Source: Streptosporangium sp. NBC_01755 (GTDB lineage Bacteria > Actinomycetota > Actinomycetes > Streptosporangiales > Streptosporangiaceae). Taken from it: DNA of 64,000 nt. Both the position numbers and the translations under genes were made by a program. Where the stretch lies: contig NZ_CP109131.1 of NCBI RefSeq assembly GCF_035917995.1, positions 6,882,001 to 6,946,000 of the forward strand, written 5' to 3'. The notes beneath the pieces are model-generated. The model saw only the letters and a program-made list of their open reading frames with translations, did no database searches and was not told the origin of the DNA. Shown here piece by piece: positions 1 through 10,282 of the stretch (the stretch's first letter is position 1; each line of letters starts with the position of its first letter).

Positions 1-222
1 CTCTCACGAGGGCGGGCGCGGGCCGTCTTGCCGAGATCCCGGCGCCGTTACGGTCTCCAGGCGCCCCCCGCCCGGTCAGCACCCGGGCGGCCAGTCCCTC
101 GCCCTCGCGGATCAGACCGAGCAGGATGTGCTCGGTGCCGATGTAGCCGTGGTGCAGGCCGAGTGCCTCCCGCAGCGACAGTTCGAGCATCTTCTTGGCG
201 CGCGGGGTGAAGGGGAGGTGGC
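1..222 (-). pseudogene. Clp N-terminal domain fragment (truncated)
   Basis: Read on the minus strand from about 220 leftward, the sequence encodes a Clp N-domain repeat: [18 protein letters not shown], then a [17 protein letters not shown]-type core. This is the substrate/adaptor-binding domain at the N-terminus of ClpC and of stand-alone Clp_N proteins. No start codon or upstream coding sequence accompanies it. The similarity stops at about 220-240, where an unrelated gene end on the other strand begins. The leftward continuation is open to the window edge but no longer resembles the family after VLTGRG. I read it as a recombination remnant; a functional gene continuing beyond the left edge is less likely but cannot be excluded. 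Confidence 0.55.
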
Positions 223-235
223 TGCCGGGGGCGGA

Positions 236-647
236 CGTGCTGGGAGGTCCTCGACCACCTGGGCGCCGAGCGGATCGGCCACGGCATCGCCTGCATGGAC
301 GACCCCGCCTGGTCGCCCACCTGCGCGAGACACAGATCCCGCTGGAGGTCTGCCCCACCTCCAACGTCTGCACCGGCCAGGTCGCCCGCATCGAGGAGCA
401 CCCGCTGCCCCGCATGATCGAGGAGGGCCTGTTCGTCACCCTCAACAGCGACGACCCGCCCATGTTCGACACCACCCTGAGCGGCGAGTACCGCGTCGCC
501 GCCCAGCACCTGGGCCTGGACCGGCAGATGCTGACCACCCTGGCCCGCAACGCCGTGCAGGCCTCCTCCCTCGACCAGGCGGGCAAGAAGAAACTCCTCG
601 ACGAGATCGCCACCATCGCCGACCAGCCCACCGCAACGGCCCCCTGA
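236..647 (+). pseudogene. adenosine deaminase C-terminal remnant
   Basis: The frame from about 240 encodes [20 protein letters not shown], then shifts by one base near position 307 into [19 protein letters not shown] and [16 protein letters not shown], ending at a TGA at 645-647. These are the C-terminal metal- and substrate-binding segments of adenosine/AMP deaminases (GHG, then the SDDP motif). The N-terminal two thirds, including the first HxH metal motif, are absent, and a run of four C replaces the five needed to stay in frame. Truncation plus frameshift marks it as a pseudogene, joined head-on to the Clp_N fragment. Confidence 0.8.
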
Positions 648-680
648 CCTGCCCGGGGTGGTATTCCGCCACGCGAGTGA

Positions 681-1454
681 TCAGGGGGAGGAGATCCGGC
701 CCAGCGAAGAGGGGATCTTGGAGGCGGCGGCCCGGTCCAGCAGGAAGAGGGTTCGCCGGCTACCTCGGGCGCCGGCCGCGGGGACCTGCATCGTTCCCGA
801 GTCCGACAGCGCCAGCCGCACCGCTCCGGCCTTCTCCTCACCGGCGGCGATCACCCACACGTCGCGGGCGCCCTGGATGACCGGCATCGTCAGCGAGACG
901 CGGGTGGGCGGCGGCTTGGGCGAGCCGTGCACCGCCACCACCGGGCGGGTGTCGTACAGGGCGGGCATGCCGGGAAAGAGCGAGGCCACATGGCCGTCCG
1001 GACCCATGCCGAGCATCATGAGGTCGAACGACGGCGCCGGGCCGTGGTCCTCGGGGCGAGAGGCCCTGCGAAGCTCCTCGGCGTAGGCGTCGGCCGACTC
1101 CTCGGCGGTCATGCCCGAGTCGGGGCCGCGCATCACGTGCACCCGCTCGGGGTCGACGTCCACGTGGTCCAGCAAGGCCTTGCGGGCACCGGTCTCGTTG
1201 CGCTCGGGGTCGCCGGTCGGCAGGAAACGCTCGTCGCCCCACCAGATGTCCACCTTGCGCCAGTCGACGGCGTCCCTGGCCGGGGAGGCGGCGATCTCGG
1301 CGAGGGTGGCGAGGCCGACGGTGCCGCCGGTCAGGACCAGATGGGCCGAGCCCTTGGCGGACTGGGCGTCGATGGCGCGGATGATCACCCGGGCGGCGAC
1401 GGCCTTGGCGAGCACGTCGGCGTCGCGATGGATGATCACAGTGGGAACGCTCAC
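681..1454 (-). CDS. pgl: 6-phosphogluconolactonase
   Basis: 257 aa with a GTG start, last gene of the pentose-phosphate operon. The enzyme hydrolyses 6-phosphogluconolactone to 6-phosphogluconate, the second oxidative pentose-phosphate step, in the cytosol. Family features visible: [13 protein letters not shown] near residue 40 (GG phosphate-binding turn), [12 protein letters not shown] near 68, [11 protein letters not shown], and [20 protein letters not shown] near 145 (the GMGxDGHxAS signature with the catalytic His). The order zwf-opcA-pgl matches substrate flow. It is separated from opcA by 55 bp containing a perfect GC-rich hairpin, so its expression may be set partly independently. Confidence 0.95.
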   Translation of the reverse strand: MSVPTVIIHRDADVLAKAVAARVIIRAIDAQSAKGSAHLVLTGGTVGLATLAEIAASPARDAVDWRKVDIWWGDERFLPTGDPERNETGARKALLDHVDVDPERVHVMRGPDSGMTAEESADAYAEELRRASRPEDHGPAPSFDLMMLGMGPDGHVASLFPGMPALYDTRPVVAVHGSPKPPPTRVSLTMPVIQGARDVWVIAAGEEKAGAVRLALSDSGTMQVPAAGARGSRRTLFLLDRAAASKIPSSLGRISSP

Positions 1455-1476
1455 GGAACTTCTCTTTCGAAAGGAG

Positions 1477-1502
1477 GCGCCCCGCGGCAGGCCGCGGGGC
1501 GC
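1477..1502 (-). terminator. perfect GC hairpin between opcA and pgl
   Basis: GCGCCCCGCGGC (1477-1488) is followed after two bases by its exact reverse complement (1491-1502). It lies in the 55-bp gap between the opcA stop and the pgl GTG. There is no U-tract on either strand, so it may be an attenuating or RNA-processing/stabilising stem rather than a full terminator. Confidence 0.55.
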
Positions 1503-1509
1503 TCACGGC

Positions 1510-2421
1510 TCAAGACTTGCGGGTCCGGGCGAGCCGCTGGATCGCGGACGCGTAGATCTCGTCGGGGTCCAGCCGCCGCAGTTCCTCGGCGAGCAGGTCC
1601 GCCGTCGGGCGCCGGGTCAGTGCGACCCGGCGGTCCGGCTGGCCGGGGCGCGCAAGCATGGCCTGACGGCCGTCGCCCCGGGTGATGGCTATGTCGCCCT
1701 CACCCGAGACCAGCTTGACGGCGGTCAGGCCCGGCCCGGGAGAGTCGGAGACCTTCATGGACGCGCTGAGGCGATCCCCGAGCCAGGCCGCCAGCAGCAG
1801 GGCGCTGGCATGGCCGGCCGCGGCCTCCACCGTGCCCCGCTTGACCTTGCCCACCGGCTGGTCGAACGCGGCGGCCAGCAGGCTCCGCCACGTCGTCAGC
1901 CGGGTCCAGGCCAGGTCGGTGTCGCCGGGCACGTAACCGCGGGCCCGGCTGATGATCGCCTTGACCGAGTCGGGCGCGGACCGCGCGTCGACGATGCGGC
2001 GCTGGGCCAGCATGCCGATCGGATCCGCGGCCGGGACCTCGGGGCACTCGCTGGGCCACCAGGCGACCACCGGGGTGTCGGTGAGCAGCAGCGGGCTGAC
2101 CACCGAGTCGGCGTGCCTGGTCAGCTCCCCGTACAGGCGGAGCAGTATCACCTCGCCCGGGGTCGACTCGCCGAACCGGATCTCGGCGTCGAGCCGGTTG
2201 GGCTCGTGCGGGTCGCGAGGAATGACGACCAGTATCCGGGAGGGATGCTCCCTGGCCGCCTCGGTCGCCGCCCGGAGCGCGTCGTACTGGTCGCTCTCGC
2301 CACAGACCACCACCAGGGTCAGCACCATGCCGACCGCCGGGGTGCCCATCTGGTGGCGCAGGTGGGTGAGCTGGGAGGAGATCTTCGAGGCGGTCGTGCC
2401 GCTGAGCATGAAGCTGGTCAT
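1510..2421 (-). CDS. opcA: glucose-6-phosphate dehydrogenase assembly protein OpcA
   Basis: 303 aa, ATG start directly abutting the zwf stop codon (no gap), implying translational coupling. OpcA binds and activates or stabilises Zwf in actinobacteria and cyanobacteria. Family landmarks: an N-terminal TVVVCGE-type strand, RILVVIPRDP near 85, LLLTDTPVVAWWPSECPEVPAADPIG near 140-160 (the most conserved OpcA segment) and DTDLAWTRLTTWRSLLAAAFD near 190. Its position between zwf and pgl is the standard actinobacterial arrangement. Confidence 0.95.
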   Translation of the reverse strand: MTSFMLSGTTASKISSQLTHLRHQMGTPAVGMVLTLVVVCGESDQYDALRAATEAAREHPSRILVVIPRDPHEPNRLDAEIRFGESTPGEVILLRLYGELTRHADSVVSPLLLTDTPVVAWWPSECPEVPAADPIGMLAQRRIVDARSAPDSVKAIISRARGYVPGDTDLAWTRLTTWRSLLAAAFDQPVGKVKRGTVEAAAGHASALLLAAWLGDRLSASMKVSDSPGPGLTAVKLVSGEGDIAITRGDGRQAMLARPGQPDRRVALTRRPTADLLAEELRRLDPDEIYASAIQRLARTRKS

Positions 2422-4083
2422 CTACAGCCGCCTCCAGGCGCGCCCGTCGCGGGCCATCATCTCGTCGGCCGAGGCCGGCCCCCAGGTGCCCGCGGGATAC
2501 TCCTCCGGCGGGCCCTGGCGGCTCCAGAAGTCCTCGATCGGATCGAGGATCCTCCAGGACAACTCGACCTCGCGTTGGTGCGGGAAGAGCGGCGGGTCGC
2601 CGATCAGCACGTCAAGCAGCAGCCGCTCGTAGGCCTCGGGAGAGGACTCCATGAACGACTCGCCGTAGGCGAAGTCCATCGAGACGTCCCTGACCTCCAT
2701 CGCGGTGCCCGGCACCTTGGAGCCGAACCGAACCGTGATGCCCTCGTCCGGCTGCACCCGGATGACCAGGGCGTTCTGCCCCAGGATCTCGGTGTCGTCC
2801 TTGCTGAACGGCAGGTGCGGCGCGCGCTGGAACACCACGGCCACCTCGGTGACCCGGCGGCTGAGCCTTTTGCCGGTGCGCAGGTAGAACGGCACCCCCG
2901 CCCAGCGCCGGTTGGCGATCTCCAGCTTGATGGCGGCGTAGGTCTCGGTGATCGAGTCGGGCGGGATGCCCTCCTCCTGCGTGTAGCCGATGACCGGCTC
3001 GCCGCCCTGCCAGCCGGCCCCGTAGCGGCCGCGCGCGGTGGCCGGCGACAGGTCGGAAGGCAGCCGCACCGCCTTGAGGACCTTCTCCTTCTCCCTGCGC
3101 AGCGAGTCGGCTCCGAACGACGTCGGATCCTCCATGCCGACCAGGGCCAGCAACTGCAGCAGGTGGTTCTGGATCACGTCGCGCGCCGCGCCGATGCCGT
3201 CGTAGTAGCCGGCCCGGCCGCCGATGCCGATGTCCTCGGCCATCGTGATCTGCACGTGGTCGACGTAACCCCGGTTCCAGATCGGCTCGAACAGGTTGTT
3301 GGCGAACCGCAGCGCCAGGATGTTCTGGACGGTCTCCTTGCCCAGGTAGTGGTCTATGCGGAACACCGAGCTCTCCGGGAAGACCGCGCTGGTGATCGCG
3401 TTGAGCTCCTGGGCGCTCCGCAGATCGTGCCCGAAGGGCTTCTCGATCACCACCCGGCGCCAGGAACCCTTGGGGCCGTCCGCCAGGTTGGTCCGCTTCA
3501 GCTGCTGGACCACGACGGGGAAGAACTTCGGCGGCACCGACAGGTAGAAGCCGTAGTTGCCGCCGGTGCCCCGGGTCTCGTCGATCTCCTTGAGCATCAT
3601 CGCCAGCGCGTCGAAGGCGCCGTCGTCGGTGAACTCGCCGCGGCAGAAGAAGATGCCCTCCGACAGCTGCTTCCAGACCTCCTCGCGGAACGGCGTGCGC
3701 GCGTGTTCCTTGACGGCGTCGTGGGCCAGCTGCGCGAAGTCCTGGTCCTCCCAGTCACGGCGGGCGAAACCCACCAGGGAGAAGCCCGGGGGCAGCAGCC
3801 CCCGGTTCGCCAGGTCGTAGATCGCCGGCAGCAGCTTCTTACGTGCCAGGTCGCCGGTCACGCCGAACAGCACCAGCACGCACGGCCCCGCCACGCGCGG
3901 CAGGCGCTTGTCGCGCGGGTCGCGCAGCGGGTTGGACTCGATCAGGGCCTCGGTGATGCCGGCGGTCGAGGCGGCGGTGGCCGTGGTGGCCATGTCCACC
4001 GCCCCCTCGTGCGCGATGCCCGTCGTGGTGAGCTCTCCCGCCTGGGCCTGGTCGGCCTGTGGCGGGGAGTTCTCCCTGCTCAT
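2422..4083 (-). CDS. zwf: glucose-6-phosphate 1-dehydrogenase
   Basis: 553 aa. It oxidises glucose-6-phosphate to 6-phosphogluconolactone with NAD(P)+, the entry to the oxidative pentose-phosphate pathway. Seen: nucleotide-binding LFGVTGDLARKKLLPAIYDL, the catalytic RIDHYLGKETVQNILALRF motif, VIEKPFGHDL and a C-terminal VELSWRILDPI. The start at 4083 (MSRENSPP) is chosen because GGAGG lies 6-7 nt upstream and the pgi stop is at 4103. The frame remains open a further 57 nt to 4140, but that would overlap pgi. The 50-60 residue N-terminal extension before the Rossmann strand is low complexity and common in actinobacterial Zwf. Confidence 0.95.
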   Translation of the reverse strand: MSRENSPPQADQAQAGELTTTGIAHEGAVDMATTATAASTAGITEALIESNPLRDPRDKRLPRVAGPCVLVLFGVTGDLARKKLLPAIYDLANRGLLPPGFSLVGFARRDWEDQDFAQLAHDAVKEHARTPFREEVWKQLSEGIFFCRGEFTDDGAFDALAMMLKEIDETRGTGGNYGFYLSVPPKFFPVVVQQLKRTNLADGPKGSWRRVVIEKPFGHDLRSAQELNAITSAVFPESSVFRIDHYLGKETVQNILALRFANNLFEPIWNRGYVDHVQITMAEDIGIGGRAGYYDGIGAARDVIQNHLLQLLALVGMEDPTSFGADSLRREKEKVLKAVRLPSDLSPATARGRYGAGWQGGEPVIGYTQEEGIPPDSITETYAAIKLEIANRRWAGVPFYLRTGKRLSRRVTEVAVVFQRAPHLPFSKDDTEILGQNALVIRVQPDEGITVRFGSKVPGTAMEVRDVSMDFAYGESFMESSPEAYERLLLDVLIGDPPLFPHQREVELSWRILDPIEDFWSRQGPPEEYPAGTWGPASADEMMARDGRAWRRL

Positions 4084-4102
4084 TCGAACCTCCGGCGGCA
4101 CA

Positions 4103-5734
4103 TCAGACCTCCCGTGAGGCGGCGAGCAGGTGAGCGACACCGGCGACGCGGTCGGTCAGGTGCAGCCGCACGGCGGGGCGCCCTCGGCTGGTCAGGGCGC
4201 CCAGGTCGCCCAGCGCCTGGGCGAGCTGGAGGCGGCCCAGGGTGTAGGGCTTGCCGGGAACCTCCAGGTCGTTCTCGACGACCCCGGTGATCTGCAGGAA
4301 CACCCCGTTCTGCGGGCCTCCCTTGTGGTACTGGCCGGTGGAGTGCAGGAAACGGGGGGCCCACCCGAAGGTGACCGGTCGCTCGGTGCGGACCGCGAGC
4401 CTCCCGCGGAGCGTGGCCGGATCGGCCTCGCTCCACACGTCCGTCATCTCCTCGAACGAGGCGCCCTCGGGGTACGGGGCGTCGAAGGCCGCCTCCCGGT
4501 CGAGGTAGGCCATCACCGCGAGGTAGCCGTCGGAGGGGACCGCCTCCAGCAGCCCGGTGAGCACGTCGGACAGGTCCTTGGGAGCCTCCGCGCCCGGCGG
4601 CAGTTCGCCGTAGACCTCCACCGGGCCGTCGACGAGGATCGGCGTGCCGACCGGCAGCTCGCTCCGGTCGAGCAGCTTGGCGGTGTTCTCCTTGGACTCG
4701 GCCACGTTCGGCTGGTTGAACGGGTCGATGCCCAGGACGCGCCCGGCGACGGCCGTGGCGTACTCCCAGACGAGGAACTGCGCGCCCAGCGGGCCGGCGA
4801 CGGTCACCACGCCGTCGGTGTCGATCCCGACGAGCAGCTCGTCGTCGGCGTCGCCGGGGTCGGCGCCCACGACGGGCAGGATGCCCTTGCCGGACTTACC
4901 GGTGGACTCGGCGACCAGCTGCTCGATCCAGTCGGGCAGACCGTTGATCTCCGACAGGCCGTCCTCGATCACGAGCTTGTCGCGCCCGGCGACCGCCGCC
5001 GCCCCCAGGGCGGCGCCCAGGTCGAGACCGGGGTTGCCCTCCGAGCGCGACAGCAGCGGCAGCACCTCGGCGGCGTCGTCGAGCAGCCGCTCGACGTCGG
5101 CGCCGGCCAGCGCGCTGGGCACCAGCCCGAACGCCGTCAGGGCGCTGTAGCGGCCGCCCACGGTCGGGTCGGCCAGGACCACCCGGTAACCCGCCTCGCG
5201 GGCGCTGAGCTCCAGCGGCGAGCCCGGGTCGGTGATGACGACGATCCTTGTCGCCGGGTCGACTCCGGCGTCGCGGAAGGCCTTCTCGTAGATCCGCCGG
5301 TGGCTGTCGGTCTCGACGGTGCCGCCGCTCTTGCTGGCGACGACCAGGAGCGTGCTCTCCAGCCGGTCCTCCAGCGCGCGGCGCACCTGGCCGGGATCGG
5401 TGGTGTCGAGCACGGTCAGCGGTACGTCGGCGGAGCCGGTGATGACCTCGGGAGCGAGGGAGGAGCCGCCCATGCCCGCCAGGACCACGTGGTCCAGGCC
5501 CTCGGCGCGGGCCCACTCCACCAGCTCGCCGATCTCACCGAGCAGCTGCCTGCTCGTCAGCGGGAGGTTGAGCCAGCCGAGGCGGACGGCCGCCTCGGGC
5601 TCGGCCTCCGGGCCCCACAGCGTGGGGTCGCCGGCGGCCAGGGACTGGGGGACCCCCTCGGAGGCGAGCCGGCCGATCGTTTCGGAGGCCTGCTCGGTGA
5701 GGTCGTCCCCGCCGAATGTTACGGACATTGACAT
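4103..5734 (-). CDS. pgi: glucose-6-phosphate isomerase
   Basis: About 543 aa. It interconverts glucose-6-phosphate and fructose-6-phosphate, returning pentose-phosphate carbon to the hexose pool and feeding Zwf downstream. Seen: DHVVLAGMGGSSLAPEV, VASKSGGTVET (sugar-phosphate SIS loop), GRYSALTAFGLVP, and a C-terminal HSTGQYHKGGPQNG with the catalytic region. It is the divergent actinobacterial type found beside tal and tkt. An upstream ATG at 5746 overlaps the tal stop (ATGA). I favour the ATG at 5734 because GAGGGA sits 4-5 nt upstream of it; a third ATG lies at 5728. Confidence 0.93.
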   Translation of the reverse strand: MSMSVTFGGDDLTEQASETIGRLASEGVPQSLAAGDPTLWGPEAEPEAAVRLGWLNLPLTSRQLLGEIGELVEWARAEGLDHVVLAGMGGSSLAPEVITGSADVPLTVLDTTDPGQVRRALEDRLESTLLVVASKSGGTVETDSHRRIYEKAFRDAGVDPATRIVVITDPGSPLELSAREAGYRVVLADPTVGGRYSALTAFGLVPSALAGADVERLLDDAAEVLPLLSRSEGNPGLDLGAALGAAAVAGRDKLVIEDGLSEINGLPDWIEQLVAESTGKSGKGILPVVGADPGDADDELLVGIDTDGVVTVAGPLGAQFLVWEYATAVAGRVLGIDPFNQPNVAESKENTAKLLDRSELPVGTPILVDGPVEVYGELPPGAEAPKDLSDVLTGLLEAVPSDGYLAVMAYLDREAAFDAPYPEGASFEEMTDVWSEADPATLRGRLAVRTERPVTFGWAPRFLHSTGQYHKGGPQNGVFLQITGVVENDLEVPGKPYTLGRLQLAQALGDLGALTSRGRPAVRLHLTDRVAGVAHLLAASREV

Positions 5735-5742
5735 GTGTTCCC

Positions 5743-6846
5743 TCATGCCTTCTTCAGCTCGGTGGCGACGGTCGCCAGAAGCTCGGTCCAGGAGGCCTCG
5801 AACTTGTCCACGCCGTCCTCCTCCAGGAACCTCACGACGTCGTCGTAGTCGATGCCGATCTCCTTGAGCGCGGCCATGGTGTTCCAGGCGTCCTCGTAGG
5901 AGGGGCGGACCGTGTCACCGGTGATCCTGCCATGGTCGGCCGTCGCCTCGAGGGTCTTCTCCGGCATCGTGTTGACGGTGCCGGAGGTGACCAGCTCATC
6001 GACGTAGAGGGTGTCGGGGTAGTCGGGGTTCTTCGTACCGGTGGAGGCCCACAGGGGGCGCTGCGGCCGGGCTCCGGCCAGGGCCAGCGCCTGCCAGCGC
6101 GGGGACTCGACGACCTCCTCGAAGGCGGCGAAGGCCAGCCGGGCGTTGGCGAGCGCGGCCTTGCCCTTCAGCGCCAGGGCCTCGGGGGTGCCGATCTTGT
6201 CCAGGCGCTTGTCGATCTCGCCGTCCACCCGGCTGACGAAGAACGAGGCCACCGACTCGATGGCCGACAGGTCAAGGCCCTTGGCCTTGGCCTGCTCAAG
6301 GCCGCTCAGCCAGGCGTTCATCACGGCGCGGTAGCGCTCCAGGGAGAAGATCAGCGTGACGTTGACGCTGATGCCCTCGGAGATCGCCTGGGTGATCGCG
6401 GGCAGGCCCTCGGCGGTGGCCGGGATCTTGATGAACAGGTTGGGCCGGTCGACCATCCACCACAGCGCGCGCGCCTCGGCGACGGTCTTCTCCGTCTCCC
6501 TGGCCAGGCGCGGATCGACCTCGATCGACACCCGGCCGTCCACGGTGCCGCTGGCGTCGTAGACCGGCCGCAGCACGTCGGCGGCCCAGCGGATGTCGTA
6601 GGTGGTGATGGCGCGCACCGCCTCCTCGACGTCGACACCGCGGATCTTCAGATCGTGCAGCTGGGTGTCGTAGGCGTCGCCTTTGCTCAGCGCGGAGGCG
6701 AAGATCGTCGGGTTGGAGGTGACCCCGACCACCTGCCGGTCGCGGATCAGCGACTGGAGATTGCCGGTACGCAGGCGCTCGCGGCTGATGTCGTCCAGCC
6801 AGATGGAGACGCCCTGCTCGGAGAGTTTCCTCAGGATCTCACTCAT
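5743..6846 (-). CDS. tal: transaldolase
   Basis: 367 aa. It transfers a dihydroxyacetone unit between sedoheptulose-7-P and glyceraldehyde-3-P in the non-oxidative pentose-phosphate branch. Diagnostic: [17 protein letters not shown] at the N-terminus, [14 protein letters not shown], the Schiff-base lysine in [16 protein letters not shown] near residue 140, and [19 protein letters not shown]. The start overlaps the tkt stop by 4 nt (ATGA), so it is coupled to tkt. Length and motifs match the long actinobacterial TalB-like subfamily. Confidence 0.96.
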   Translation of the reverse strand: MSEILRKLSEQGVSIWLDDISRERLRTGNLQSLIRDRQVVGVTSNPTIFASALSKGDAYDTQLHDLKIRGVDVEEAVRAITTYDIRWAADVLRPVYDASGTVDGRVSIEVDPRLARETEKTVAEARALWWMVDRPNLFIKIPATAEGLPAITQAISEGISVNVTLIFSLERYRAVMNAWLSGLEQAKAKGLDLSAIESVASFFVSRVDGEIDKRLDKIGTPEALALKGKAALANARLAFAAFEEVVESPRWQALALAGARPQRPLWASTGTKNPDYPDTLYVDELVTSGTVNTMPEKTLEATADHGRITGDTVRPSYEDAWNTMAALKEIGIDYDDVVRFLEEDGVDKFEASWTELLATVATELKKA

Positions 6847-8960
6847 GATCGGTTTCCTGTCGTCTCGCCCTTGTCGGCTCCGGCCTTGGCGAGGCTCGCC
6901 TTGGCTGCGGCGACCACGCGCTCAGCGGTCAGGCCGAACTGCTCGTAGAGGGTCTTGTAGGGAGCCGAGGCACCGAAGTGCTCCAGGCTGACCACCGCGC
7001 CCTCATCTCCAACGAACTCCCGCCAGCCCATCGCGATTCCCGCCTCCACCGCCACGCGCGCGCGGACCGAGGGGGGCAGCACCGTCTGCCGGTAGGCCGC
7101 GTCCTGGGCGTGGAACCACTCCACGCACGGCATCGAGACGACCCGGGTGGCGATGCCCTCCGCCTCCAGGATCTCGCGGGCCTCGACGGCCGGCTCGACC
7201 TCCGAGCCGGTGCCGATCAGGACCACCGCGGGCTGCCCGTTGGAGGCCTCCCGCAGGATGTAGCCGCCACGGGCGACCTTCGTCGCGTCGCGGGTGCCCT
7301 CGTAGACCGGCAGGTTCTGGCGGGTCAGCGCCAGCGCGGCCGGGCGGTCGTTGTGCTCCAGCACGACCTGCCATGCGGCGGCGGTCTCGTTGGCGTCGGC
7401 GGGGCGGACCACGTCGAGACCGGGGATGGCGCGCAGCGCCCACAGGTGCTCGACGGGCTGGTGCGTCGGGCCGTCCTCGCCCAGGCCGATGGAGTCGTGC
7501 GTCCACACGTAGGTGACCGGCAGCTTCATCAGCGCCGCCAGCCGCACGGCCGGGCGCATGTAGTCGCTGAAGACCAGGAACGTGCCGCCGTAGGGGCGGG
7601 TGCCGTTGTGCAGCGCGATGCCGTTGAGGATCGCCCCCATGCCGTGCTCGCGGATGCCGAAGTGCAGCGTGCGGCCGTAGGGGTTGCCGGGGAAGTCCTT
7701 GGTCTGGAACTCCTCGGGGATGAAGGACGGCTCGCCCTTCATCGTGGTGTTGTTGGACTCGGCCAGGTCGGCCGAGCCGCCCCACAGCTCGGGCAGCACC
7801 GGCGCGAGGCTGTTGAGCACCTCACCGGAGGCCTTGCGGGTGGCGATGGAGGCACCGGCCTCGAAGACCGGCAGCGCCTCGGTCCAGCCCGCGGGAAGCC
7901 GCCGCGCGGAGATGCGGTCGAACTCGGCGGCCCGCTCGGGGTTGGCCTCGCGCCAGCTCTGGTAGAGCTTGTCCCACTCGGCCCGCACGGCGTGGCCGCG
8001 CTCGACGACCTTGCGGGAGTGCTCCAGGACCTCGGCGGGGACGTCGAAGTTCTTGGCCGGGTCAAGACCCAGGACCTTCTTGGTGGCGGCGACCTCGTCG
8101 GCGCCCAGCGCCGAACCGTGGATCTTGCCGGTGTTCTTCTTGTTGGGGGCGGGCCACCCGATGATCGTGCGCAGCCGGATGAACGACGGCCTGCCGGTCT
8201 CGGCGCGGGCGGCCTCCAGCGCCTGGTGCAGCGCCTCGACGTCCTCGACGTAGTCGCCGCCTCGCGTCCAGTCGACGGTCTGGGTGTGCCAGCCGTACGC
8301 CTCGTAGCGCTTGACGACGTCCTCGCTCAGCGCGATCTGGGTGTCGTCCTCGATCGAGATGTGGTTGCTGTCGAAGATGACGGTCAGGTTGCCCAGCCTC
8401 TGGTGGCCCGCGAGGGCGCTGACCTCGTGGCTGACGCCCTCCTCGATGTCCCCCTCGGAGGCGATGCACCAGATGTTGTGGTCGAACGGGCTCGCGCCCT
8501 GCGCCGCGTCCGGGTCGAACAGGCCGCGCTCGCGGCGGGCGGCCATGGCCATGCCGACCGCGTTGCCCAGGCCCTGGCCCAGTGGCCCCGTGGTGGTCTC
8601 GACGCCCACGGTGTGGCCGTGCTCGGGGTGGCCGGGGGTCAGGCTCTCCCACTGGCGCAGAGCCTTGAGATCGTCCAGGCTCAGGCCGTAGCCCGACAGG
8701 TAGAGCTGAATGTAGAGGGTCAGACTGGTGTGGCCGGCCGAAAGGACGAACCGGTCACGGCCCACCCAGGAGGGGTCTGACGGATCGTGCCGCATCACCT
8801 GCTGGAACAGCAGGTACGCGGCGGGCGCCAGGCTCATCGCGGTGCCCGGGTGACCCGAGCCCGCCTTCTCGACCGCATCCATGGCCAGGGCTCGTACGAC
8901 ATCGACCGCGCGGCGGTCCAGGTCGCTCCATTCAAGGGCTGGCACGAGTTCGCTGCTCAA
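6843..8960 (-). CDS. tkt: transketolase
   Basis: About 705 aa, first gene of the pentose-phosphate operon and thiamine-diphosphate dependent. Seen: [42 protein letters not shown], ThDP-binding [12 protein letters not shown] followed by a diverged [11 protein letters not shown], and the pyrimidine domain [19 protein letters not shown]. The frame stays open to 9248, but that extension looks non-coding. I place the start at the TTG at 8960 ([20 protein letters not shown]), with GGAGA 8 nt upstream, because the protein then matches the usual N-terminus of the family. A GTG at about 8948 is the alternative. Confidence 0.92.
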   Translation of the reverse strand: MSSELVPALEWSDLDRRAVDVVRALAMDAVEKAGSGHPGTAMSLAPAAYLLFQQVMRHDPSDPSWVGRDRFVLSAGHTSLTLYIQLYLSGYGLSLDDLKALRQWESLTPGHPEHGHTVGVETTTGPLGQGLGNAVGMAMAARRERGLFDPDAAQGASPFDHNIWCIASEGDIEEGVSHEVSALAGHQRLGNLTVIFDSNHISIEDDTQIALSEDVVKRYEAYGWHTQTVDWTRGGDYVEDVEALHQALEAARAETGRPSFIRLRTIIGWPAPNKKNTGKIHGSALGADEVAATKKVLGLDPAKNFDVPAEVLEHSRKVVERGHAVRAEWDKLYQSWREANPERAAEFDRISARRLPAGWTEALPVFEAGASIATRKASGEVLNSLAPVLPELWGGSADLAESNNTTMKGEPSFIPEEFQTKDFPGNPYGRTLHFGIREHGMGAILNGIALHNGTRPYGGTFLVFSDYMRPAVRLAALMKLPVTYVWTHDSIGLGEDGPTHQPVEHLWALRAIPGLDVVRPADANETAAAWQVVLEHNDRPAALALTRQNLPVYEGTRDATKVARGGYILREASNGQPAVVLIGTGSEVEPAVEAREILEAEGIATRVVSMPCVEWFHAQDAAYRQTVLPPSVRARVAVEAGIAMGWREFVGDEGAVVSLEHFGASAPYKTLYEQFGLTAERVVAAAKASLAKAGADKGETTGNRS

Positions 8961-9328
8961 CTGCTCGGTCTCCGGATCTAATAGTGTGATGGTGGCGCCG
9001 GTCTGGTATTTCCCGCCCACATTGGACCCTAACGGTTTCGGCCGCGTTAGCTGAGTACAGGCCAGCGCTCCGGGCTTCGGGGCGGGGAAGGTTTGCGCGA
9101 AAGTGCCTGCCAGGGTGCAAGCGTGCCTTAACCGTCCGCGTTCCGCTCGGCGGTCGGCGCGTTTCCGCGGCACGGCGGGTGTCGCCTCGTGAGGCTTCCG
9201 CACCCCGTGCCGGGACCGGCCCCCCCTGCAACTACAGTGAGTCCTCAAGACTGGCTGGTGCCCGCATCCATGGATCCGCTCTAATCAGAGGTTACGCGTT
9301 GACCCCGCACGTGCTGGAAGCGCCTTAG
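8961..9328. promoter_or_regulatory. divergent intergenic region tkt / ctaB
   Basis: 368 bp between divergent operons, so promoters for both the pentose-phosphate operon and ctaB must lie here. I see no clear -35/-10 pair or strong operator. A short ATG ORF of 14 codons (MWAGNTRPAPPSHY) on the minus strand starts near 9023, ahead of tkt; it has no clear ribosome binding site and may be chance. Confidence 0.4.
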
Positions 9329-10282
9329 ATGGTGCTCACCGACAACCAATCGACGGTCCCGCCCGAGGCGGGCACGGCCGCAGGCGCCGTGCCTCGCTCC
9401 TTCGGTGACGTCGTGAAGGCGTACGTCGCCCTCACGAAGCCGCGGATCATCGAACTGCTGCTGATCACGACGCTCCCGGTGATGTTCCTGGCGGCCAAGG
9501 GCCTGCCGCCGCTGTGGATCGCCGTCAACACCCTGGTGTTCGGCACCCTGTCGGCCGGCAGCGCGAACGCCCTGAACTGCTACATCGACCGTGACATCGA
9601 CGCGGCCATGCGCCGCACCCGGCGCCGCCCGCTCGCCCGCGACCTGGTGCCGCCGACCAACGCGCTGATCTTCGGGATCATCCTCGGGGTGCTGTCGACC
9701 CTTGGCCTCGGGCTGACCGTGAACTGGCTCGCCGCCGGACTGTCGCTGGCCGCGAACCTGTTCTACGTGCTCGTCTACTCGATGATCCTCAAGCGGCGGA
9801 CCTCGCAGAACGTGGTGTGGGGGGGCCTCGCGGGCTGCATGCCGGTGCTGATCGGCTGGGCGGGTGTCACCGGCAGCCTCGCCTGGGCTCCCGTGGTGCT
9901 CTTCGGCGTGGTGTTCTTCTGGACGCCTCCGCACACCTGGACCCTGGCCATGCGCTACAAGGAGGACTACGCCGCGGCGAAGGTCCCCATGCTCCCGGTG
10001 GTGGCCACCGAGCGCCGGGTGGTGCTGGAGAGCATCGTCTACACCTGGGCCACGGTGCTCTGCTCGCTGCTGCTGTGGCCGGTGGCCGGAACCACCCTTC
10101 TCTACCCCGCCGTCGCCGTCGTCCTCGGCGCCGCCTGCCTGTGGGAGGTTCACCGCCTCCTCGGCCGGGTCAACGCGGGCAAGACCGGTGTCGACCTGCG
10201 CCCGATGCGCTTCTTCCACTGGTCCAACGCCTACCTGGCACTGCTGTTCCTGGCCGTCGCGATCGACTCGATGTTCGTCTGA
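9329..10282 (+). CDS. ctaB: protoheme IX farnesyltransferase (heme O synthase)
   Basis: 317 aa, polytopic UbiA-family prenyltransferase. It farnesylates heme B to heme O for cytochrome c oxidase, in the cytoplasmic membrane. Seen: the first Asp-rich motif in [20 protein letters not shown] near residues 88-107, [19 protein letters not shown], the second motif region [22 protein letters not shown], and about nine hydrophobic segments. The ATG at 9329 has GGAAG about 9 nt upstream. ctaA, the next enzyme of heme A synthesis, lies 2 kb downstream in the opposite direction, the usual actinobacterial neighbourhood beside tkt. Confidence 0.96.
   Translation: MVLTDNQSTVPPEAGTAAGAVPRSFGDVVKAYVALTKPRIIELLLITTLPVMFLAAKGLPPLWIAVNTLVFGTLSAGSANALNCYIDRDIDAAMRRTRRRPLARDLVPPTNALIFGIILGVLSTLGLGLTVNWLAAGLSLAANLFYVLVYSMILKRRTSQNVVWGGLAGCMPVLIGWAGVTGSLAWAPVVLFGVVFFWTPPHTWTLAMRYKEDYAAAKVPMLPVVATERRVVLESIVYTWATVLCSLLLWPVAGTTLLYPAVAVVLGAACLWEVHRLLGRVNAGKTGVDLRPMRFFHWSNAYLALLFLAVAIDSMFV

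Noticed and set aside
1111-4290. Long plus-strand open frame of 1059 codons across the pentose-phosphate operon
   Set aside because: It is antisense to pgl, opcA and zwf, which carry clear family motifs. Long shadow frames are expected at this GC content.
4130-6948. Long plus-strand frames opposite pgi and tal
   Set aside because: Shadows of pgi and tal with no RBS or domain features.
8961-9248. N-terminal extension of transketolase
   Set aside because: No similarity to transketolase N-termini and poor coding character; the TTG at 8960 with GGAGA gives the expected N-terminus.
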